NCBI GenBank assembly: GCA_017936205.1
Contig: JAGBGB010000350.1
Coordinates: 1 to 5,887, forward strand
DNA length: 5,887 nt
DNA from: Oscillospiraceae bacterium
GTDB lineage: Bacteria > Bacillota > Clostridia > Oscillospirales > Oscillospiraceae
Direction: 5' to 3'
Below are positions 1 to 5,864 of this stretch, in pieces (positions within the stretch are counted from its first letter, which is position 1; the number at the start of each line of letters is the position of its first letter). The notes beneath the pieces were generated by a model. That model was not told the origin of the DNA. It did no database searches and worked only from the letters and a program-made list of their open reading frames with translations. A program made the translations under genes and the position numbers.

Positions 1-64
1 CCTGTTTGGATTCAATCAACATACTATCATAATACTGACAGAAGCTGAAATGAAACTGAATAAA

Positions 65-104
65 CAGGGGCCTGCTGCAAAGAATTGTCCTTGCAGCAGA
101 CCTG
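65..104 (-). terminator. Candidate terminator hairpin after the P-loop NTPase gene
   Basis: A perfect 9-bp stem (CTGCTGCAA at 72-80 with TTGCAGCAG at 91-99) closes a 10-nt loop. An outer CAGG/CCTG pairing (65-68 with 101-104) extends it across a small internal loop. It lies just past the stop codon of the minus-strand P-loop gene, where a terminator is expected. Read on the minus strand, the sequence after the stem is only moderately T-rich (TGTTTATTC), so this is a weak intrinsic terminator or an mRNA 3'-end stabilising hairpin. Confidence 0.5.
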
Positions 105-112
105 AGTATGTA

Positions 113-523
113 TTACATATATTTCTTCAGCGTTTCTCCGGCTGCTTCGGGATCTTCAGAAACCAGAATGGTGAAGTCAATGCCTCTGCCGGAGCCGAAG
201 CGGTCACACCAGACCACGAAGTCCTCGATCTCTGCAGGAGTCCCATTGTGGATCAACTTATAGAAGCTGTCGATAAAAATATGGGTAATGTCAAAATTGC
301 CTGCACACAGTCCGCTGATAAAGCCTTTAAAGGAGGGCAGATCGCCCATCATATATTCCTGATATTCGATCAGTCGTACACGACTGTCCACATCGTAACG
401 CAGCTTGGTGCCAAGCTCGATGCAAACCATGCTGCCGGTTTCATTCTTCACTGCTTCGTTGATGTCCTGAACGAGCTGCTTGGTCTTCCCTGCGCCCTTC
501 AGGCCCATAATTAACTTAACCAT
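113..523 (-). CDS. Small orphan P-loop NTPase (136 aa), function unknown
   Basis: The predicted protein begins almost directly with a Walker A loop, GLKGAGKT at residues 7-14, following a hydrophobic first strand (VKLIM). A probable Walker B strand, HIFID with the acidic residue at D85, sits near residues 81-85, and a further buried strand (DFTILVSED) near 116-124. That is a minimal nucleotide-binding core with little else: no membrane segment, signal peptide or DNA-binding domain is visible. The start is well supported, because a strong AAAGGAGG ribosome-binding site (532-539) lies 8 nt upstream. Such proteins are often annotated only as ATP-binding or PilT-like ATPase. Similarity to the compact thymidine kinase fold is possible, but I see no thymidine-kinase zinc site. 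The NTPase core is well supported by sequence; the cellular role is unknown. It lies downstream of pgi on the same strand but appears to have its own promoter. Confidence 0.85.
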   Translation of the reverse strand: MVKLIMGLKGAGKTKQLVQDINEAVKNETGSMVCIELGTKLRYDVDSRVRLIEYQEYMMGDLPSFKGFISGLCAGNFDITHIFIDSFYKLIHNGTPAEIEDFVVWCDRFGSGRGIDFTILVSEDPEAAGETLKKYM

Positions 524-544
524 AGGATATTCCTCCTTTGTTTT

Positions 545-558
545 CCGAGCAAGCTCGG
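545..558 (-). other. Short perfect hairpin in the leader of the P-loop gene
   Basis: CCGAGC and GCTCGG form a perfect 6-bp inverted repeat around two bases. If the proposed promoter at 571-599 is used, the transcript would begin around 564 and this hairpin would lie within its first 20 nt, just ahead of the AAAGGAGG ribosome-binding site. A 5'-terminal stem of this kind can slow mRNA decay in Firmicutes. That role is inferred; only the inverted repeat itself is seen. Confidence 0.4.
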
Positions 559-570
559 TTTCCTACTTCT

Positions 571-599
571 ATTCTATCAGGGAATCGATAAAAAAGCAA
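571..599 (-). promoter_or_regulatory. Candidate sigma-A-type promoter for the P-loop gene
   Basis: On the minus strand, TTGCTT (599-594) and TAGAAT (576-571) are separated by exactly 17 bp. The -10 box matches consensus at 5 of 6 positions and the -35 box keeps TTG. It would give a leader of about 40 nt. The -35 box overlaps the T-run of the proposed pgi terminator. Identified by eye only. Confidence 0.5.
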
Positions 600-631
600 G
601 AGGATTGAAAAAAAGTTACAATTTCCCTCTT
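590..631 (-). terminator. Probable Rho-independent terminator of pgi
   Basis: On the minus strand, starting a few bases after the pgi stop codon, AAGAGG (631-626) can pair with CCTCTT (603-598). An inner ATTG/CAAT pairing sits across a 3-nt bulge, and the hairpin is followed by GC and a run of six T (595-590). The stem is AT-rich and bulged, so strength is uncertain, but position and T-run fit an intrinsic terminator separating pgi from the P-loop gene. Confidence 0.55.
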
Positions 632-635
632 AGGA

Positions 636-1925
636 TCAATAGCCGGGCTTGCCCAAGAGCTTGAACATATTCCGCTTATAATACTCCACACCGGGCTGGT
701 TGAAGGGGTTGACACCCAGCATATAGGCAGAAACACCACAGCTCAGCTCGAAGAAGTAGAACAGCTCGCCCAGCGTGTCTGCACAGATCTCGTCTGCCTG
801 CAGAACGATGTTGGGAACACCGCCGTCTACATGGGCAGCCAGAGTACCTTGGAATGCCTGCTCCTCTACGAAGTCCAGTGTGCGACCCTTCAGGTAGTTC
901 AGTCCGTCCAGATTCTTGGCGTTGAGGCCGATTTCCACCTGCTTTGCAGGAGGAGCGAAGCGAACGATGGTTTCGAAGATGTTCCGCTCGCCCTCCTGGA
1001 TCATCTGACCCAGAGAGTGGAGATCTGCGGTAAATTCTACGGTTGCGGGGAAGATGCCCTTGCCGTCCTTGCCCTCGCTCTCGCCGAAGAGCTGCTGCCA
1101 CCAGCCTGCAAAGTAGCGGAAGTTGGGCTCGTAGCTGCCAAGGATCTCGATCTTCTTCCCTTTGCGGTACAGCAGATTACGGATAGCGGCATACTGCCAT
1201 ACAGGGTTCTCGAAGCTGCGGATGTCCATATCCTTACGAGCTCTGGCAGCACCCAGCATCACATCTGTGGGCTTCATTCCGGCAACAGCCATGGGAAGCA
1301 GACCAACAGCGGTCAGAACACTGTAGCGACCGCCTACATTGGGGGGGATGATGAAGGTTTCGTAGCCTTCCTCCGTTGCCATCTGGCGCAGAGCACCCTT
1401 GGCAGAGTCGGTGGTCACATAAATACGTTCCTTCGCCTTGGCGCCGTACTTCCGATCCATCATCAGAAGCAGAGCACGGGTAGCAATGGCGGGCTCTGTA
1501 GTGGTGCCGGACTTGGAAATGATGTTAATGGAGAAATCCTTCCCCTCTAAGAGCTGGCACAGCTCTAACCATGCGTTGGTGGACAGGTTGTTGCCTGCAA
1601 AGAAGATCTGAGGATTGCCCTTCTTCAGGTTATGGTGGGAGCCGTTGACCAGCTCGATGGCAGCACGGGGACCTAAGTAGGAGCCGCCAATGCCGACCAC
1701 TACGAAGACCTCGGAATCGGAACGGATCTTGTCGGCAGCTCTCTGGATGCGGCGCATTTCTTCCGTTTCTTCAAAGGTAGGGAGCTTCAGCCAGCCGAGA
1801 AAATCATTGCCGGGGCCCTTGCCCTCGGATAACAGCATATGTGCATCAAAAACCTCTTGCTCACATTGGAGCATATCGGCGAGGGACAGCTCTCCCCATA
1901 CATTGGAAATATCAACTTTAATCAT
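636..1925 (-). CDS. pgi: Glucose-6-phosphate isomerase (429 aa)
   Basis: This cytoplasmic enzyme interconverts glucose-6-phosphate and fructose-6-phosphate, the second step of glycolysis. Both family signatures are present: NVGGRYSVLTAVG at residues 196-208 and the C-terminal one ending NPFNQPGVEYYK at residue 417. The sugar-phosphate loops GIGGSYLG (78-85) and SKSGTTTEP (137-145) are also intact. Expected catalytic residues are visible: R200, E282 in LFGESEGK, H303 in ADLHSLGQ and K417. Length is close to that of the short bacterial form of the family, with no truncation. The reading frame continues upstream to a GTG at 1955, but the ATG at 1925 is preferred. It has AGAAGGAG (1933-1940) 7 nt upstream and begins MIKVDISN, whereas the GTG lacks a good site and would coincide with the proposed transcription start. 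It is transcribed divergently from the glucokinase gene that supplies its substrate. Confidence 0.97.
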   Translation of the reverse strand: MIKVDISNVWGELSLADMLQCEQEVFDAHMLLSEGKGPGNDFLGWLKLPTFEETEEMRRIQRAADKIRSDSEVFVVVGIGGSYLGPRAAIELVNGSHHNLKKGNPQIFFAGNNLSTNAWLELCQLLEGKDFSINIISKSGTTTEPAIATRALLLMMDRKYGAKAKERIYVTTDSAKGALRQMATEEGYETFIIPPNVGGRYSVLTAVGLLPMAVAGMKPTDVMLGAARARKDMDIRSFENPVWQYAAIRNLLYRKGKKIEILGSYEPNFRYFAGWWQQLFGESEGKDGKGIFPATVEFTADLHSLGQMIQEGERNIFETIVRFAPPAKQVEIGLNAKNLDGLNYLKGRTLDFVEEQAFQGTLAAHVDGGVPNIVLQADEICADTLGELFYFFELSCGVSAYMLGVNPFNQPGVEYYKRNMFKLLGKPGY

Positions 1926-1932
1926 AGTAGTA

Positions 1933-1940
1933 CTCCTTCT
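1933..1940 (-). promoter_or_regulatory. Ribosome-binding site that fixes the pgi start
   Basis: AGAAGGAG on the minus strand lies 7 nt before the ATG at 1925-1923. It falls inside the longer open frame that would start at the GTG at 1955, and so argues for the shorter, 429-residue protein. Confidence 0.8.
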
Positions 1941-1962
1941 CTGAATAAATTTCACCGCCTAT

Positions 1963-1991
1963 ATGGTAACGCAAAATCGAGAAAAACGCAA
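1963..1991 (-). promoter_or_regulatory. Weak candidate promoter for pgi
   Basis: On the minus strand, TTGCGT (1991-1986) and TACCAT (1968-1963) are 17 bp apart, with -10 matching consensus at 4 of 6 positions and -35 at 3 of 6. The predicted transcript would start near 1956 with a leader of about 30 nt. The position is sensible but the boxes are poor, so this is a placement guess. Confidence 0.3.
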
Positions 1992-2020
1992 TGCTGAAAC
2001 GAAAATTTTTTTCTGAAAGG

Positions 2021-2049
2021 TAGAAAAATATGTGGATTGCGTGTATAAT
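2021..2049 (+). promoter_or_regulatory. Candidate sigma-A promoter of the glk-mrnC-rqcH operon
   Basis: A perfect TATAAT (2044-2049) lies 17 bp after TAGAAA (2021-2026), which matches the -35 consensus at 4 of 6 positions. An A/T tract (2001-2012) just upstream could act as an UP-like element. Transcription would start around 2056, giving a leader of about 25 nt that holds only the ribosome-binding site. This would start after the upstream in-frame ATG at 2030, supporting the shorter glucokinase start. Confidence 0.65.
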
Positions 2050-2064
2050 ACAGACATTCCCTGT

Positions 2065-2071
2065 AAAGGAG
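2065..2071 (+). promoter_or_regulatory. Ribosome-binding site that fixes the glk start
   Basis: AAAGGAG lies 9 nt before the ATG at 2081. The alternative in-frame ATG at 2030 lies within the proposed promoter and would add 17 residues ahead of the conserved YTFGVDLGGT start of ROK kinases. Confidence 0.8.
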
Positions 2072-2080
2072 CGAATTTGT

Positions 2081-2965
2081 ATGTATACCTTTGGTGTAGA
2101 CCTTGGCGGAACCACTGTAAAGATCGGTTTGTTCCGTGAGGATGCGTTAATAGAAAAATTTGAGATCCCTACCCGTGTGGACAATGGGGGGCAGGCGATC
2201 CTTCCGGATATTGCCGCTGCGGTTCTGGACTGCTTAGAACGCAATGGCATAGAGAAGCAGCAGGTTCGGGGCATCGGCATCGGTGTACCCGGCCCCGTAG
2301 ATGCGCAGGGCGTGGTGAACTGCTGCGTGAATCTGAACTGGGGGGTGTTCAACCTCCACGATACCCTATCCTCCCTCACCGGACTGAAGGTGGTAGGCGG
2401 CAACGATGCCAACTGTGCTGCTTTAGGAGAATACTACTGCTATGGCGGCAGCGGTGGGGCTGTGTTCGTGACTCTGGGGACAGGTGTTGGAGGCGGTATC
2501 ATTCTGGACGGCAAGCTGGTGGGGGGCGCCCACGGCTCTGCAGGAGAGATCGGACATATTACCGTCCCGGCTAAGGAGAAGCTCCAATGTACCTGCGGCA
2601 AGAAGGGCTGTATTGAGTGCTATGCTTCCGCAACAGGCATTGCCCGTATGGCAAAGGCACAAATGGGGAAGGATCTGAGCTGCAAAGAAGTCTTTGATCT
2701 GGCACAGGCGAGAGATACACAGGCGGTAGAGGTGCTGGAAACCGTTTTCGACCTTCTGGGGGAGGCCATTGCCTCTGCTTGCTGCGTGGTAGATCCGGAT
2801 CGAGTCATCTTAGGCGGCGGTGTGTCCAAGGCAGGAGAGTATCTCCGCAAGGGTGTGGAGCGGTACTTCCAGATCCATAAATTCCATGCCTGCGAGGGCA
2901 CGGAGATCTGCCTGTCTAAGCTGGGCAATGATGCAGGTATGTACGGTGCCATGCGCCTTGTATAG
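2081..2965 (+). CDS. glk: ROK-family glucokinase (294 aa)
   Basis: This cytoplasmic kinase is predicted to phosphorylate glucose to glucose-6-phosphate with ATP. The N-terminal phosphate-binding motif DLGGTTVK is at residues 7-14. The catalytic aspartate is D109 in GGNDANCAALGE, and the TLGTGVGGGI phosphate loop is at 131-140. The sugar-binding GEIGH motif is at 155-159. The ROK zinc site CTCGKKGCIE (170-179) matches the family CxCGxxGCxE pattern exactly and works with H159. Length is near the usual size of about 300 residues. ROK members also include fructokinases, N-acetylmannosamine kinases and repressors. There is no N-terminal helix-turn-helix, so it is a kinase rather than a repressor. 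Glucose specificity is inferred from overall likeness to Firmicutes GlcK and the neighbouring pgi. It is the first gene of the plus-strand operon and overlaps the next gene's ribosome-binding site at its TAG stop. Confidence 0.93.
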   Translation: MYTFGVDLGGTTVKIGLFREDALIEKFEIPTRVDNGGQAILPDIAAAVLDCLERNGIEKQQVRGIGIGVPGPVDAQGVVNCCVNLNWGVFNLHDTLSSLTGLKVVGGNDANCAALGEYYCYGGSGGAVFVTLGTGVGGGIILDGKLVGGAHGSAGEIGHITVPAKEKLQCTCGKKGCIECYASATGIARMAKAQMGKDLSCKEVFDLAQARDTQAVEVLETVFDLLGEAIASACCVVDPDRVILGGGVSKAGEYLRKGVERYFQIHKFHACEGTEICLSKLGNDAGMYGAMRLV

Positions 2966-2973
2966 GAGTAGCT

Positions 2974-3360
2974 ATGACTGAGAAAGAGATCAATGCCATG
3001 TCCGCTCTGGCTCTTGCCCATATGGGGGATGCGGTGTTCGAATTACAGGTAAGAACCTATCTGTGTACCGGGGGACTGTGTGTGAATCGGAACCTCCATA
3101 AGGAGACTGTGGCACGGGTCTGTGCTCCTGCACAGGCGGAGTTCGTGGATCGAATCCTGCCCTTGCTGACAGAAGCAGAGCTGGCAGTGTATAAGAGGGG
3201 TAGAAATGCCCATGTTCACACCATTCCCAAGAATGCAACGGCGTCCCAGTATGGGAAGGCCACCGGTTTGGAGGCTCTCTTCGGCTGGCTGCACCTGAGA
3301 GGGCAGCAGCAGCGGATCGAGGAGCTGTTCCAAGCAGGACTGAAGAAAGAGGTTCTTTAA
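2974..3360 (+). CDS. mrnC: Mini-ribonuclease 3 (128 aa)
   Basis: Mini-RNase III is a homodimeric RNase III-like nuclease that lacks the double-stranded-RNA-binding domain and, in Bacillus, cleaves 23S rRNA precursors in the 50S subunit. The family hallmarks are present in order. LAHMGDAVFELQVR (14-27) carries the catalytic acidic residues D19 and E23. KRGRNAHVHTIPKNAT is at 74-89. The second RNase III helix, ATGLEALFGWLHL (96-108), holds E100. The protein is full length for the family. The ATG has AGGAG (2964-2968) 5 nt upstream, embedded in the glk stop, so translation is likely linked to glk. In Bacillus mrnC follows cysS; here it sits between glk and rqcH, a different neighbourhood that still places it next to another 50S-associated factor. 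Confidence 0.95.
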   Translation: MTEKEINAMSALALAHMGDAVFELQVRTYLCTGGLCVNRNLHKETVARVCAPAQAEFVDRILPLLTEAELAVYKRGRNAHVHTIPKNATASQYGKATGLEALFGWLHLRGQQQRIEELFQAGLKKEVL

Positions 3361-3361
3361 T

Positions 3362-5092
3362 ATGCCCTTTGATGCAGTATTTTTAACAGCAGTGATCCAG
3401 GAGCTGAAGCAGAAGCTCATAGGCTTGCGAGTAGAGAAGATCCAGCAGCCTGCCAGAGACACGGTGCTTATGCAGCTGTGTGGGAAGGAGAAGCTGCTGC
3501 TTTCCGCAAATGTGAACCGCCCTCGGATCCATCTGACCCGAGCGAGCTATGAGAATCCTGCCCAGCCCCCTATGTTCTGTATGCTCCTGCGGAAGCATCT
3601 GTCCGGGGGCAGGATCGCAGATATTACCCAGCCCCCTGCGGAGCGAGCTGTGGATCTGGTGCTGGATTGCACGGATGAAATGGGTGTCCCCTGCCAGAAG
3701 CACCTGGTCTTAGAGCTGATGGGACGGAATTCCAATCTGATCCTGACAGGAGAGGACGGTCATATTATTGACTGTCTCCGCCGTGTGGATCTGGAAATGT
3801 CGGAGCTGCGACAGGTGCTCCCGGGACTGTTCTATCGGGAGCCTCCCAGACGGGGCAGAGCCATTCCCCGGAATACGGGAGAGGAGGAGCTACGGCAGCT
3901 TCTGGATACCGTGGACAGTCCCAAGCGGCTGGATAAGTGGCTTATCGACACCTTCGACGGCTTTTCACCCCTGATCGCAAGGGAGCTGAGCTACGGCTTC
4001 AGCGGAGAGACCGAGGCAGATATCCTGACCCTTGATAAGGAGAAGCTGGCAGCCTATTTGGCGAGGGAATTCCAATATGCTGCCTATAAGCCCGTGGTAT
4101 TGTTTCGGGAGGAGCAGCCCTCGGACTATTCCTACCGTCCCATTTACCAGTATGGGCAGTATATGCAGCAGCGGGAGGCGGAGAGCTTTTCTGCCCTCTT
4201 AGATGGCTTCTATACCCAGACGGAGCATTCCGACCGTATGCGGCAGAAGTCCCAGACCCTGCGTAAAACCGTTACCACCCTGCGGGAAAGAACCCTGCGG
4301 AAACTGGAGCTCCAACGGAAGGAATATGAATCCACCTTAGATCGGGAGCACCTGCGGCAAATGGGAGATATTGTGACTGCCAATCTCCATGCCATTGCAA
4401 GGGGGCAGACCCGATTGGTGGCAGTGGATTTCTACAACGAAATGCAGGAGATCGAGATCCCCTTGAAGCCGGAGCTGTCCCCTCAGCAGAATGCAGCCCG
4501 ATTCTACAAGGAATACACCAAAGCCAAGCATGCTGAGAAGATCCTGTCTCAGCAAATGGCACAAGCAGAGGTGGAGGCAGAGTATTTAGGTACGGTTCTG
4601 GATGAGCTGTCCAGAGCAGAGAATGAACGCGATCTGGCAGAGATCCGTGGAGAGCTGGAACAGGGTGGCTATGTCCGTGGAGAACGGAAGAAGCAGCAGA
4701 AGCTCCAGCCCAGTCAGCCCATGGCATTCCTGTCCTCTGACGGCTACCCTATCTATGTAGGACGGAACAACCGCCAGAACGATCAGCTGAGCCTGAAGGC
4801 AGCACGGAAGGATGACCTGTGGCTCCATATTCAGAAGTTCCACGGAACCCATGTGATCATTGCCTGCGCAGGGCAGACCCCACCGGATGAGACCATTACG
4901 GAGGCAGCTCAGCTGGCAGCCTTCTTCTCTCAGGCAAGAGAGGGGCAGAATGTGCCCGTAGATGTGACTCCCGTCCGCTTCCTGAAGAAGCCCAACGGAG
5001 CCAAGCCCGGTATGGTGGTCTATGATAAATACCGTACCGTCATTGTGACCCCGGATGAAAAATTGGTAGAAAGGCTGAGACAGAAGCCATGA
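3362..5092 (+). CDS. rqcH: RqcH/NFACT-family ribosome quality control protein (576 aa)
   Basis: RqcH binds obstructed 50S subunits and recruits tRNA-Ala to add C-terminal alanine tails that mark stalled chains for degradation. Older annotations call the family fibronectin-binding protein FbpA. The NFACT-N domain occupies about residues 1-165, with MPFDAVFL at the start, PPMFCMLLRKHL at 69-80 and ELMGRNSNLIL at 118-128. A helix-hairpin-helix-like region follows (about 185-235, including FDGFSPLIARELSYG). Long charged helices likely to form the coiled-coil arms span about 285-335 and 375-440. The C-terminal NFACT-R domain (about 455-570) shows GRNNRQNDQLSLKAA, DDLWLH, GTHVII and KPNGAKPGMVVY. 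Length matches the family. The site corresponding to the Asp-Arg pair needed for alanine tailing in Bacillus reads E94-R95. The start is 1 nt after the mrnC stop, with AAAGAGGT in the end of mrnC as ribosome-binding site. Confidence 0.95.
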   Translation: MPFDAVFLTAVIQELKQKLIGLRVEKIQQPARDTVLMQLCGKEKLLLSANVNRPRIHLTRASYENPAQPPMFCMLLRKHLSGGRIADITQPPAERAVDLVLDCTDEMGVPCQKHLVLELMGRNSNLILTGEDGHIIDCLRRVDLEMSELRQVLPGLFYREPPRRGRAIPRNTGEEELRQLLDTVDSPKRLDKWLIDTFDGFSPLIARELSYGFSGETEADILTLDKEKLAAYLAREFQYAAYKPVVLFREEQPSDYSYRPIYQYGQYMQQREAESFSALLDGFYTQTEHSDRMRQKSQTLRKTVTTLRERTLRKLELQRKEYESTLDREHLRQMGDIVTANLHAIARGQTRLVAVDFYNEMQEIEIPLKPELSPQQNAARFYKEYTKAKHAEKILSQQMAQAEVEAEYLGTVLDELSRAENERDLAEIRGELEQGGYVRGERKKQQKLQPSQPMAFLSSDGYPIYVGRNNRQNDQLSLKAARKDDLWLHIQKFHGTHVIIACAGQTPPDETITEAAQLAAFFSQAREGQNVPVDVTPVRFLKKPNGAKPGMVVYDKYRTVIVTPDEKLVERLRQKP

Positions 5093-5628
5093 AACAGAAT
5101 CTCAAGAACAACCGCAAGCAAGCCAAGCCCATGAGTCCCTGGATCAAGTATTGCATGATCGCCGCCGCAGCCCTGCTGGTGCTGGCAGGGGTGCTGTATG
5201 CCGTGCGATATATCAGCTTGGATCGGGAATTCCACTATAATGTGAAGCACTTCGGTGAGGATACCTACGGGGAGATCTTCGCCCTCCAGGACAGCAAAGA
5301 CAATGCAGAGCCCGTTATGGAGCTGGGAGAGGAGGCCTTCTCCTTTATAGGCACAGAGGAAGAAGCAGAGGCCCGCTTCGGGCTCCTGAGCTGCTACAGT
5401 GTCACAGAAGCCGAGGCGGCTTCCCAAGAGTACAGTCTGGACTATATTATCTCCAAGATGGATGAGAAGTCCGGCTATGTGTGGATCGCCTACACGCAGC
5501 ACATCTACGACAGCCAAGGACAGCTCCTCAGCAGTTCCGGCACCGAGGAGGATCGGATTCTCGCCCGTTGGAGCGTCGAGAAACAGAACGACCAATGGGT
5601 CGTCACTCGGATCCAAGAAGGTCCCTGA
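5089..5628 (+). CDS. Single-pass membrane protein of unknown function (179 aa)
   Basis: I do not recognise the family. The N-terminus is short and highly basic (KQNLKNNRKQAK), followed by one hydrophobic segment at about residues 19-39 and then an acidic, soluble remainder. By the positive-inside rule this predicts an inner N-terminus with roughly 140 residues outside the membrane; no lipobox or signal-peptidase site is obvious. The C-terminal part, with GYVWIAYTQHIYDSQGQLL (129-147) and a final WSVEKQNDQWVVTRIQEGP (161-179), has the strand pattern and closing Trp-Val-Val strand often seen in NTF2-like extracytoplasmic domains; this is a guess by eye. Its ATG overlaps the rqcH TGA (ATGA, 5089-5092) and it lacks a strong ribosome-binding site, so translation is probably coupled to rqcH. 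It is the last gene of the operon. Confidence 0.82.
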   Translation: MKQNLKNNRKQAKPMSPWIKYCMIAAAALLVLAGVLYAVRYISLDREFHYNVKHFGEDTYGEIFALQDSKDNAEPVMELGEEAFSFIGTEEEAEARFGLLSCYSVTEAEAASQEYSLDYIISKMDEKSGYVWIAYTQHIYDSQGQLLSSSGTEEDRILARWSVEKQNDQWVVTRIQEGP

Positions 5629-5655
5629 TATTCAGTGGACAGTGGAAAGTGAAAC

Positions 5656-5701
5656 AAGGAGTCGTCTCAAGGGAAGGAATCCCATGAGCCGACTCCTTTT
5701 T
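5656..5701 (+). terminator. Rho-independent terminator of the glk operon
   Basis: The hairpin has a 9-bp base (AAGGAGTCG at 5656-5664 with CGACTCCTT at 5690-5698), then CTCA/TGAG, then GGGA/TCCC closing an AGGAA loop. These 17 pairs are broken only by two single mismatches. The stem runs into TTTTT (5697-5701). It begins 28 nt after the stop codon of the last operon gene. It is the clearest terminator in the window. Confidence 0.9.
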
Positions 5702-5766
5702 ATATGCTCAGTAAATCAAATTCCGATTTTCCGTACCTTTCGTAGGGGCGCGCATTGCGCGTCCGT

Positions 5767-5789
5767 GAACCACCATAAAATGGTGGTTC
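5767..5789. repeat. Left internal hairpin of the 145-bp element
   Basis: GAACCACCAT (5767-5776) and ATGGTGGTTC (5780-5789) form a perfect 10-bp stem around an AAA loop. It begins one base after the left terminal arm. It is not followed by a T-run, so it is unlikely to be a terminator. Confidence 0.8.
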
Positions 5790-5841
5790 GTTAAAATGTT
5801 CGGATTTTCATGGGAATTACATCATTATCCAGGGTTTTTGT

Positions 5842-5864
5842 GTTCATGTCGTTCCGACATGAAC
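5842..5864. repeat. Right internal hairpin of the 145-bp element
   Basis: GTTCATGTCG (5842-5851) and CGACATGAAC (5855-5864) form a perfect 10-bp stem around a TTC loop and directly abut the right terminal arm. The geometry (10-bp stem, 3-nt loop) matches the left internal hairpin although the stem sequences differ. Confidence 0.8.

Noticed and set aside
6..33. Possible plus-strand promoter (TTGGAT, 16 bp, CATAAT)
   Set aside because: It would transcribe only antisense to the P-loop gene. The boxes are imperfect in AT-rich DNA, where such matches arise by chance.
50..514. Plus-strand open frame of 154 codons opposite the P-loop gene
   Set aside because: It is a shadow of the minus-strand gene. 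It has no ribosome-binding site or recognisable motif, whereas the minus strand encodes an intact Walker A motif with a strong ribosome-binding site.
831..1550. Plus-strand open frame of 239 codons inside pgi
   Set aside because: It is fully antisense to well-conserved PGI coding sequence and shows no domain or ribosome-binding site. Long antisense frames are common opposite GC-rich genes.
1991..2018. Possible catabolite-repression (cre) site around TGAAACGAAAA
   Set aside because: The order of bases does not fit the cre consensus: the central CG is shifted and the right half-site is missing.
1918..2412. Minus-strand open frame crossing the pgi-glk spacer into glk
   Set aside because: It would read through the divergent promoter region and antisense to the conserved glucokinase N-terminus. 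Its composition is not protein-like.
5399..5794. Plus-strand open frame running from the membrane-protein gene through the terminator into the repeat
   Set aside because: It is out of frame with the supported gene, crosses a strong terminator and has a low-complexity, Arg/Ser-rich translation. There is no evidence for a frameshift fusion.
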